This document shows, piece by piece, positions 44,870-52,485 of a DNA stretch of 64,000 bases. The stretch lies in NCBI RefSeq assembly GCF_016756595.1, contig NZ_AP023257.1:3364001-3428000 (forward strand), in the 5' to 3' direction. The stretch is from Mesorhizobium sp. L-2-11. Its GTDB lineage: Bacteria; Pseudomonadota; Alphaproteobacteria; Rhizobiales; Rhizobiaceae. Each line of letters opens with the position of its first letter. Position 1 is the stretch's first letter. The notes beneath the pieces were generated by a model, which did no database searches, was not told where the DNA came from, and saw only the letters and a list, made by a program, of their open reading frames with translations. The position numbers and the translations under genes were made by a program.

Positions 44870-46321
44870 GTGTTGAAGCCAATCGATGCAGGACGGGCGG
44901 TCGCCGGAAATCCAGAACGGGCAGCTTCGGTTCGGTGGGCGCTCGCCAGCCTTGCGCTGTCGATGTTGCTGTCCTCGCTCGGCATCAGCATCGCCAATGT
45001 CGCGTTGCCAACGTTGACCCAGGCGTTCGACGCATCGTTCCAGGAGGTCCAGTGGATCGTGCTGGCTTACCTCCTCGCCATCACCATCCTGATCGTCAGC
45101 GTCGGGCGACTGGCCGACATCACCGGTCGCCGGCGGCTGCTGCTGGCCGGGCTGTTCCTGTTTACGGTGGCCTCGGTCCTGTGTGGCGTCGCGCCGACGC
45201 TCTGGCTGCTGATTGCAGCCCGGGCGGCTCAGGGCTTGGCGGCGGCCATCATGATGACCCTGACCATGGCTTTTGTCGGTGAGTCGGTACCGAAGGCAAG
45301 GACCGGCAGCGCCATGGGGCTGCTCGGCACGATGTCGGCGATCGGCACCGCGCTCGGACCCTCGCTCGGCGGTCTGCTGATTGCCGGAGCCGGTTGGCGG
45401 GCGATCTTCCTCGTCAACGTGCCACTGGGCTTGCTGGCATTTGGTCTCGCCTATCGCCATTTGCCGGCTGATCGCCGGGAGCCGAAGACGGATCGGGCCG
45501 GCTTCGACGTTGTCGGCACGCTGCTGCTTGCCCTGACGCTTGGTGCCTATGCGCTCGCGATGACGATCGGGCGCGGCAATTTTGGTCCGCTCAACCTGGC
45601 GCTGTTGGTGGCTGCAGTCCTGGCGGCCGGCTTTTTTGTGCTTGTCGAGGCGAGAGTGGCGTCGCCTTTGATCCGATTGGCCGCGTTCGGCAATACGATG
45701 CTGAGTGCGAGCCTCGCCACGAGCGCGCTCGTTGCGACGGTGATGATGGCGACACTGGTGGTCGGGCCGTTCTATCTGTCTCGTGCGCTCGGGCTCGATG
45801 CGGCTGTTGTTGGCATCGTCATGTCTGTCGGACCGCTGGTCGCGGCGCTGTCCGGTGTGCCGGCTGGTCGCTTAGCCGACCGTTTTGGCGCCGGGCGCAT
45901 GACCATCATTGGGCTTTTGGCGATAGCCGCCGGTTGCTTCATCCTATCCGTGATGCCGGCAATGTCAGGCATCCCTGGCTACATCGCCCCGATCGCCGTC
46001 ATCACATCTGGCTATGCGCTGTTCCAAACCGCAAACAACACCGCTGTCATGTCAGAGATCAGCCCTGACCAGCGCGGCGTCATTTCCAGCTTGCTCAATT
46101 TGTCGCGCAATCTCGGGCTCATCACCGGCGCATCCGTCATGGGCGCTGTGTTCGCATTCGCCTCAGAGGCCATCGACATCGCAACGGCGCAGCCCGACAC
46201 TGTCGCCACCGGTATGCGGATCACGTTTGCGGTCGCGGCAATACTGATCGTCGTCGCGCTCGCCATCGCGGTCGGAGGCCGCGCTGTCGCGGCACGTTCG
46301 TCGCTGCCTGGCGTGTCATGA
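44870..46321 (+). CDS. MFS drug transporter, DHA2 (14-helix) type
   Basis: A 483-aa major facilitator with about fourteen helices. Motif A reads GRLADITGRRRLLLAG, motif C-like glycines lie in MGLLGTMSAIGTALGPSLGG, and the N-terminal LGISIANVALPTLTQAFDAS is typical of QacA/EmrB-type proton antiporters. GTG 44870 or TTG 44873 is the likely start (GGGAG at 44862-44866); the open frame continues upstream to 44753 over the intergenic region. It is paired with a divergent LysR regulator. Confidence 0.88.
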   Translation: MLKPIDAGRAVAGNPERAASVRWALASLALSMLLSSLGISIANVALPTLTQAFDASFQEVQWIVLAYLLAITILIVSVGRLADITGRRRLLLAGLFLFTVASVLCGVAPTLWLLIAARAAQGLAAAIMMTLTMAFVGESVPKARTGSAMGLLGTMSAIGTALGPSLGGLLIAGAGWRAIFLVNVPLGLLAFGLAYRHLPADRREPKTDRAGFDVVGTLLLALTLGAYALAMTIGRGNFGPLNLALLVAAVLAAGFFVLVEARVASPLIRLAAFGNTMLSASLATSALVATVMMATLVVGPFYLSRALGLDAAVVGIVMSVGPLVAALSGVPAGRLADRFGAGRMTIIGLLAIAAGCFILSVMPAMSGIPGYIAPIAVITSGYALFQTANNTAVMSEISPDQRGVISSLLNLSRNLGLITGASVMGAVFAFASEAIDIATAQPDTVATGMRITFAVAAILIVVALAIAVGGRAVAARSSLPGVS

Positions 46322-46366
46322 CACGAGACGGGACGCTTTCGGGCCGCTGCTTGTCCAAACAGGGCG

Positions 46367-47122
46367 TCAGATCAGCAAGAGGCCCTTCATGCTGGCATGA
46401 CCCTTCTTGCCGATGATGATGTGATCGTGGACGGCGATGCCGAGCGGTTTGGCCGTCTCGATGACCAGCTTGGTCATTTCGATGTCGGCGCGCGACGGCG
46501 TCGGGTCGCCTGACGGATGGTTGTGCGCCAGTATGATCGCCGTGGCGGAGAGTTCGAGCGCGCGCTTGACCACTTCGCGCGGATAGACCGGCGTGTGGTC
46601 GACGGTGCCGACCTGCTGCACCTCGTCGGCGATCAGCGCGTTCTTCTTGTCGAGAAACAGGATACGGAATTGCTCGCGCTCCTCGAAGGCCATGACCGAC
46701 CGGCAGTATCCGAGAACCTGCGTCCAGGACGACAGGACCTCGCGGCCCTTGATCTCGCTACGCGCCGCGCGTTGCGCCGTGGCGGCAACGATCTTCAGCT
46801 CGAGCGCCACCGTCGGACCGATACCTCTGACTTCCTCGAGCCGTGCGACGGGCGCGCCAAGCACCTCCGCCAGCGTGCCGAAGCGTGCCAGCAATGCCTT
46901 GGCGAGGGGCTTGGTGTCGGCGCGGGGGATCAGGCGAAACAGCAAGAGCTCCAGCAATTCGTAATCGGGGAGGGCGTCGGAACCCGCGGCCGCAAACCGT
47001 TCGCGTAATCGGTCGCGATGACCGAGATAGTGCGGCTTTTCGTCCGATTTGGCTTTCGCGAGCGATTGCACCGGTCTTTCGGGAAAGAACCCCCGCTCGT
47101 CGTCGTCGCTGGTTGTCCCCAT
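46367..47122 (-). CDS. radC: RadC family JAB/MPN protein
   Basis: A 251-aa protein with a helix-hairpin-helix ([20 protein letters not shown], then [11 protein letters not shown]) and a JAMM metallopeptidase-like domain whose motif [19 protein letters not shown] is complete, plus an upstream Glu in FEEREQF. Despite the historical name, a role in DNA repair is not established. It is convergent with the MFS gene and 49 bases downstream of map on the same strand. Confidence 0.92.
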   Translation of the reverse strand: MGTTSDDDERGFFPERPVQSLAKAKSDEKPHYLGHRDRLRERFAAAGSDALPDYELLELLLFRLIPRADTKPLAKALLARFGTLAEVLGAPVARLEEVRGIGPTVALELKIVAATAQRAARSEIKGREVLSSWTQVLGYCRSVMAFEEREQFRILFLDKKNALIADEVQQVGTVDHTPVYPREVVKRALELSATAIILAHNHPSGDPTPSRADIEMTKLVIETAKPLGIAVHDHIIIGKKGHASMKGLLLI

Positions 47123-47171
47123 AAGCCGCCCGTATTTTCTTGACCGGAAAGATCCGGCCCTCGCACAAACA

Positions 47172-47999
47172 CTATGCCGGCAGGCCGGGGCGGTCGAGGT
47201 TTTTTGGCGACAGCGTGAAAATCTCGCATCCGGTCTCGGTGACGCCGATCGTGTGCTCGTACTGCGCCGACAGCGAGCGGTCGCGGGTCACCGCCGTCCA
47301 GCCATCCGACAGCACTTTTACGTGCGGCCGACCGAGATTGATCATCGGTTCGACGGTGAAGATCATGCCCGGCCGCATCTCGACGCCCTCGCTGGCGCTG
47401 CCATAGTGCAGGATGTTGGGCGCGTCGTGAAAGAGCTGGCCGACGCCGTGGCCACAGAAATCGCGCACCACCGAGCAGCGCTCGGCTTCGGCATAGGTCT
47501 GGATGGCGGCGCCGATGGCGCCGGTGCGGGCGCCGGGCCTGATCGCGGCGATGCCGCGCATCAGGCATTCATGCGTGACCTCGAGCAGGCGCTCGGCGGC
47601 GCGCTTGATCGTGCCCACCGGATACATGCGCGAGGAATCGCCATGCCAGCCATCGAGGATGTAAGTGACATCGATGTTGACGATGTCGCCATCCCTCAAC
47701 GGCTTGCCGTCAGGGATGCCATGGCAGACGACGTGGTTGATCGAGGTGCAGGACGACTTGGTGTAGCCGCGATAGTTGAGCGTCGCCGGCAGTGCGCCGT
47801 GATCCATGCCGAACTCGAAGACGAAGCGGTCGATGGTTTCGGTGGTGACGCCCGGCGCCACTATAGGCACCAGTTCGTCGAGGCAGCGCGCGGTGAGATC
47901 GCAGGCCTTGCGCATGCCGGCAAAGCCTTCTTCGCCATAGAGGCGGATCTGGCCGGTGTTTCTGAGCGGTGCCGTGGCGGCGTCGAGATAGGTGACCAT
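47172..47999 (-). CDS. map: type I methionine aminopeptidase
   Basis: A 275-aa enzyme that removes the N-terminal Met of nascent proteins. The five metal ligands are visible: [18 protein letters not shown] (two Asp), [15 protein letters not shown] (His), [10 protein letters not shown] (Glu) and QYEHTIGV (Glu). The substrate-binding His lies in [12 protein letters not shown] 47999 ([12 protein letters not shown]) gives the usual length; the open frame upstream shows no family similarity. Confidence 0.94.
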   Translation of the reverse strand: MVTYLDAATAPLRNTGQIRLYGEEGFAGMRKACDLTARCLDELVPIVAPGVTTETIDRFVFEFGMDHGALPATLNYRGYTKSSCTSINHVVCHGIPDGKPLRDGDIVNIDVTYILDGWHGDSSRMYPVGTIKRAAERLLEVTHECLMRGIAAIRPGARTGAIGAAIQTYAEAERCSVVRDFCGHGVGQLFHDAPNILHYGSASEGVEMRPGMIFTVEPMINLGRPHVKVLSDGWTAVTRDRSLSAQYEHTIGVTETGCEIFTLSPKNLDRPGLPA

Positions 48000-48291
48000 T
48001 GTGTCTGTCTTGCCGGATGAAAGGGCTTCTGATGAGCCCGTTAGAAAAAGTCTCCCAGATTTGGCACCGGACGGCGCCAGGTTCAAGGACGAACTGCCGG
48101 CGACCGGGCTCAAGCCGGTGATATTCACGCTTTGCGGCTTCCATCTTGTGCGTGTCCGGCCCATGCCGAGCGGTTCGTCCGCACTGACGACATATTTCTC
48201 AACAAGATGTGGGACCTGGGCGAGAAGCCGGTCAAAGCAACTTCTTGCGACGAGCGGCGTTGCTGCGGGAATGCGTACTGGAGAGACAGGA

Positions 48292-48588
48292 ATGGACAGA
48301 TTGCAATTCGAGGTGCCGGTGCGCATCACGATCGCGCCTGGCCTGCCGGTCGAGGAAATCTACAGCGTCGAACAGGCGCTGGATTTCCTGCAAGGCTGGC
48401 CGGCTCGCCGCCAGGGCGCGCTCTATCAGGCTGCGTTCAACGCCTGCTTCGGCGCCACCGTCGACCTGGTCGAGACCGAGGAGGCTTGCCGGGCGTTCAT
48501 GGCATTCTGCCGGGTGAGCCGCCTGCTGGCCAGGGATATGATGGTTCCGCGCAAGCGCGGAGGCGAGGCGAGGGGGCTTAGGGCTTAA
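48292..48588 (+). CDS. DUF982 small protein
   Basis: A 98-aa protein of the rhizobia-specific DUF982 family (VPVRITIAPGLPVEEIYSVE, then QALDFLQGWPARRQGALYQA and AFNACFGATVDLVETEEACR). The function is unknown. These genes are numerous in Mesorhizobium and on symbiotic plasmids. GGAGAG precedes ATG 48292. The longer open frame that starts near 47992 overlaps map in antisense and is not coding. Confidence 0.85.
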   Translation: MDRLQFEVPVRITIAPGLPVEEIYSVEQALDFLQGWPARRQGALYQAAFNACFGATVDLVETEEACRAFMAFCRVSRLLARDMMVPRKRGGEARGLRA

Positions 48589-48710
48589 CGGCCGAGCGGG
48601 CAAGTCCCAGAAAATTGCTTGATGTGTTCACGAGTGACAAATCTGCCATCGGTGGCAAAGCCTGTCGGTGATGCTGTGCCAGCCAGCCACGAATCGGCTA
48701 TGCGTCGCGC

Positions 48711-49370
48711 ATGCAGGAAACGTCTCTTTACATCCCGGTGAAGCGGTTTCTTGAGAGTCTGGACTTCACTGTCAAAGGCGAAGTTGGCGGCTGCGACGTC
48801 GTGGGACTGCGTGACGGCGAGCCGCCCGTGCTCGTCATCTGCGAATTGAAGCTGCAGTTCAACCTCGAGCTCATCCTTCAAGGTGTTGACCGTGCTGCGT
48901 CATGCGATGAGGTCTGGCTCGCGGCGAGGATGTCAAGTCGAGGCAAAGGCCGCGAGCATGATCGCCGGTTCCGTGCGCTGTGCAGGCGGCTCGGCTTCGG
49001 CCTGCTCGGGGTTGGCTCCGCCGGCAACGTCGAATTGCTGCTCAGTCCGGCCGCCTTGCCGCCCCGGCGAGACCCGAGGCGGAGATCGCGCCTGGTGGAC
49101 GAGCATCGGCGCCGGCGCGGCGACCCCGTGGTCGGCGGCGGCTCGCGTACGCCGATCATGACCGCTTACCGGCAGGACGCGCTTGCTTGCGCCGCTGCCA
49201 TGGTCGACGGGCCAAAACGCCCGCGCGACCTGAAAACCATTTCGCCACGCGCCGCCAACATCCTGCTTCACAATGTCTATGGCTGGTTCGCCAGGGCCGA
49301 GCGCGGCGTTTATGCGCTTACCGACGTTGGCCGTGCTGCGCTACAACGCTGGCCTCAATCGGCGCGATGA
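48711..49370 (+). CDS. DUF2161 protein, PD-(D/E)XK-like fold
   Basis: A 219-aa DUF2161 protein. The N-terminal half has a nuclease-like core: GEVGGCDVVGLRDGEPPVLV and then ICELKLQFN, i.e. Asp...Glu-x-Lys of the PD-(D/E)XK fold. The C-terminal half (TAYRQDALACAAAMVDGPKR, then FARAERGVYALTDVGRAALQ) looks like a winged helix. It may bind or cut DNA, but no activity is established for the family. No partner gene is evident. Confidence 0.8.
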   Translation: MQETSLYIPVKRFLESLDFTVKGEVGGCDVVGLRDGEPPVLVICELKLQFNLELILQGVDRAASCDEVWLAARMSSRGKGREHDRRFRALCRRLGFGLLGVGSAGNVELLLSPAALPPRRDPRRRSRLVDEHRRRRGDPVVGGGSRTPIMTAYRQDALACAAAMVDGPKRPRDLKTISPRAANILLHNVYGWFARAERGVYALTDVGRAALQRWPQSAR

Positions 49371-49428
49371 CGAAGCGGCACGAGTCGTTTGAGCGACTTG
49401 CGGCGGCAGGCAGACAACGAAGCCCTCG

Positions 49429-51117
49429 TCAAGCCACAGAAGAGGTGGAGCGGCTCGCGGTTGCCGGCCGCGGTACCTTGAGCAGGTTCGTCAGCCCCAG
49501 CGGCAACGACGGCTGGATGACGGGCTTCTCGCGCTCCGGTTTCTTTAGAATGTAGAGCGGCTTGGCTGTCCTCAACTGCTGCAATTGTCGCCGGGCCTTT
49601 GCGCGCAGGGCGGTTTCCGCCGGCGCGGGCGATCCATTCTCAAGGACCAGCGTGAAAGCCTGGGCCGCCTCATCCGTCCGCTGCAGGACGAGAAGGCTGC
49701 GGCCCAGGGCATAACGCGCCAGGTTGAGGCCTGGATCGAGGTCCGTGGCTCGCCCAAACGACTCGATGGCTGCGGAGTGGTCGTTTAGCGACTGCTGCGC
49801 AATGCCCAGGCAAAGCCAAGCGTTTACGGATTGCGGCGACTTGGCCGCAAGCGCGCCGAAGCATTCCGCAGCCTGGCGGTGATCGCCCTTCGTACCCAAA
49901 ACGTGACCGAGGCCGTATAGAGCCTGATCATGCGTCGGCTCGGTGTTCAGGATCTGGCGATAGACGTTCTCAGCCTGGATGATCCAACCCTTCTTGTGGA
50001 GGCGGTCCGCCTCCTGCAACGCGCCGACCAAGGATCGCCTTTCCAGCCGGTCGCCAAGGTTCCGGCCGGTTTTGGTTCGCACCTGTGTGCAATTGAGGAT
50101 GGTGTCGTGGGTGCCGAAGGAATATTTGTAAGGTTCGTTGCCGCGCAGGAAATCGTATGTCCGGAAACCGTTCTCGATCGCGCGGCGAATGCAATAACCA
50201 TGCAGGACCAGGCCCGACGGGAGCATGTCGGCCGTCTCGTCACGCCCGACCATGTGGAACAGCATGCTCTTCTTGACCGGATCGAGGAAGATCGCGAGAG
50301 CGCTCAAAGGCCGGTCGCCGTGCCAAAGCACCGGCATAAACAGCGTGCCGTTTTCGAAAGCCTTTCTGAACAGCAGTCGGTTGCTCTTGACCAGGCCGGG
50401 AACGAGGTTCCCCTTCCGCGGCGTCCACTTGATGCGCCAGAACTCGAGCAGGATTTCGATATCGCGCTCGATGGTCGAGGCGTCGGCATGCGTTATGCGA
50501 AACTCGTCAGAGTTCTCCAGCTTGCGGAGAAATCTCCGCATCTTTTGGCGGGTGTTGGCGCTGAGATTGTGCAGAAGATAATCTTCCCATGAGGACGGGA
50601 GGTCGATCGCCGGGCATATGCAGTTGTCAACATTGTCAACCTGGTTGACGCGCTTCATCCGACGCATCGTCAGCCGATTGTCGGAAAGCTGCTCCATCAG
50701 CCAGCCTATCCTGCGTTCCGACATCCGCAGGTTTTCCAAATGCAGGCTGGCCCAATGCATCGTCTTCAGATGCTTGGCGAAAACCGCGATTGCCCGGTAG
50801 GCGTATTCCGGCGCGCAGAGGATGCCGGTATAATCGGCTGCGTGGTTTCCCCCCATATATACTTCATGGTAGATTTCGCCGGTATTCTTCCTCATCCTGG
50901 TGCGCAGCCGGAGCGGCAGAAGCGCGACATAGGGAGAGCCCGGCGGCCCCCTGCGCGCCGCCAAAATGAACCATTCACCATCGAAGCGTCGAAGATAGTG
51001 GGACAGAAAATCCCACGACACGAAGAAATGCGCGTCGGGATCCCTGGCGTAGAGGTCGTCCCAGTTGTCGCGAAGCCCCTTCAGTTCTTCCGGGCGTGTT
51101 AAGACGTCGATCTGCAT
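49429..51117 (-). CDS. GNAT (BioF2/FemAB-like) acyltransferase fused to TPR repeats
   Basis: A 562-aa fusion. Residues about 1-345 form a double-GNAT fold of the BioF2-like type (YEDP-type start LRDNWDDLYARDPDAHFFVS, LSANTRQKMRRFLRKLENSD and GYCIRRAIENGFRTYDFLRG). Residues about 375-500 hold three to four TPR units (AENVYRQILNTEPTHDQALY, then LGIAQQSLNDHSAAIESFGR). It is the last gene of the type I secretion operon, 18 bases after the HlyD-type gene. An acyl- or aminoacyl-transfer modification of the exported proteins is inferred from position. Confidence 0.8.
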   Translation of the reverse strand: MQIDVLTRPEELKGLRDNWDDLYARDPDAHFFVSWDFLSHYLRRFDGEWFILAARRGPPGSPYVALLPLRLRTRMRKNTGEIYHEVYMGGNHAADYTGILCAPEYAYRAIAVFAKHLKTMHWASLHLENLRMSERRIGWLMEQLSDNRLTMRRMKRVNQVDNVDNCICPAIDLPSSWEDYLLHNLSANTRQKMRRFLRKLENSDEFRITHADASTIERDIEILLEFWRIKWTPRKGNLVPGLVKSNRLLFRKAFENGTLFMPVLWHGDRPLSALAIFLDPVKKSMLFHMVGRDETADMLPSGLVLHGYCIRRAIENGFRTYDFLRGNEPYKYSFGTHDTILNCTQVRTKTGRNLGDRLERRSLVGALQEADRLHKKGWIIQAENVYRQILNTEPTHDQALYGLGHVLGTKGDHRQAAECFGALAAKSPQSVNAWLCLGIAQQSLNDHSAAIESFGRATDLDPGLNLARYALGRSLLVLQRTDEAAQAFTLVLENGSPAPAETALRAKARRQLQQLRTAKPLYILKKPEREKPVIQPSLPLGLTNLLKVPRPATASRSTSSVA

Positions 51118-51135
51118 ATTACCCCCCGCCTACGA

Positions 51136-52473
51136 TCAGCGTTCCATAAATGCCCTGGCCATGCTGTCCTTGATCGGCTTGGACAGGTAGTTGAAAAAGG
51201 TCCGCTCCGCCGTCTGGATGAGAATTTCGGCAGGCATGCCAGGCGTCGGAGCAAATCCAGGCACGCGCGCCAGTTCGCTGACTGGCAGCTTGACGCGCGC
51301 CAGATAAACCTCCTTTGCGGTCGGACCGGAGGCGTCGGGGAGCGCGTCGGCCGAGACGTAGTAAACTTCGCCGTTCAGAACCGGCGTCGTGCGCGCGTTG
51401 AGCGCGACCAGCCGTACCGTCGCCTTTTGTCCGACCTTCACATTGTCGATCTCGGTGCGAGGCACCTGCGCTTCTATGATAAGCGGCACATTCGCCGGCA
51501 AGATCTCCATGATGCTCTTGCCGCTCTCGATCACGCCGCCGGACGTGTGGTAGAACAACCGCACGACAGTGCCCGAAACCGGCGCGTTGATCGTCGCCCG
51601 GCGCAGCACGTTTTGCGCCTCGCGGGACTGTTCGCGGATGCTGTCCAGTTCGGCTTCAACGCCCTCGAGCTCGTCGAGCGCCGCCTGGCGGTAGGCGTTT
51701 TCTGTCTGCCGCATCTCCTGTTCGTGCTTGACGACCTGGGCGCCGGTCTCGGATATCTCGGCCGAGAGCCGCCCCATCTGCCCTTCGGCATCTGCTATCG
51801 CGCGCTGAATCGCCTTGATTTCGGTCGCGCGGATCAACCCTTGGTCGAGCAGGGTCTTCTTGCCGTTGTATTCCTCGCGTAGAAGACCGAGCTGTATCGT
51901 AACCGCTTTCAGCAACTGCTCATAACCGCCCGCCCGGAACTTCAGGGCGCCGATGTTCTGGTCGAGCAATCGGATCTCACTGCTTAACTTGGTGCGCGAG
52001 CCCTCGAAGTTGAGGCGCTGGCTATGGACGATTGAAGCAATTTCCGGGTCGTCGCGATTTTCAGTTATTATCGCCGGGAACTGTATAGTCTCCGCCCCAT
52101 CCACCTCGGCGGTCAAGCGCGCCACGATCGCTTCAAGCCGCGCCTGTCGGAAGAACAACTGCCGTTCCTTTGCCCGCGCCGCCGTTTCGTCGAGCAGCAC
52201 CAAGGGCTGATTGGTCTCGACATGGTCGCCTTCGCTAACCAGAAGCTGCTTGATGATACCCCCTTCCAGGTGCTGGATGATCTTGTTCTGACCAGTGGCC
52301 ACGAAGCTCCCTTGCGCGATAATCGCGGCTGCGAGGGGTGCAGTGAATGCCCAGGTGCCAAATCCGCCGAAGGTGACGGCCATCAGCAGCAATCCAGCGG
52401 TCGTCTGCTTCCAAATGGAACGCGGAACGGCGCCATACCATTGAGCGTCTTCGATCTTGGCTATTTCCTTCAC
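51136..52473 (-). CDS. type I secretion membrane fusion protein, HlyD/PrtE type
   Basis: A 445-aa periplasmic adaptor with one N-terminal membrane helix (TAGLLLMAVTFGGFGTWAFT), a lipoyl half (HLEGGIIKQLLVSEGDHVET), a long coiled coil (residues about 90-285), the second lipoyl half (LRRATINAPVSGTVVRLFYH) and a beta-barrel domain. The C-terminal GMPAEILIQTAERTFFNYL with PIKDSMARAF is typical of the HlyD/PrtE signature. It bridges the ABC transporter to an outer-membrane TolC channel, which is not encoded here. Confidence 0.93.
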   Translation of the reverse strand: MKEIAKIEDAQWYGAVPRSIWKQTTAGLLLMAVTFGGFGTWAFTAPLAAAIIAQGSFVATGQNKIIQHLEGGIIKQLLVSEGDHVETNQPLVLLDETAARAKERQLFFRQARLEAIVARLTAEVDGAETIQFPAIITENRDDPEIASIVHSQRLNFEGSRTKLSSEIRLLDQNIGALKFRAGGYEQLLKAVTIQLGLLREEYNGKKTLLDQGLIRATEIKAIQRAIADAEGQMGRLSAEISETGAQVVKHEQEMRQTENAYRQAALDELEGVEAELDSIREQSREAQNVLRRATINAPVSGTVVRLFYHTSGGVIESGKSIMEILPANVPLIIEAQVPRTEIDNVKVGQKATVRLVALNARTTPVLNGEVYYVSADALPDASGPTAKEVYLARVKLPVSELARVPGFAPTPGMPAEILIQTAERTFFNYLSKPIKDSMARAFMER

Positions 52474-52485
52474 GGCAGATCTCTC

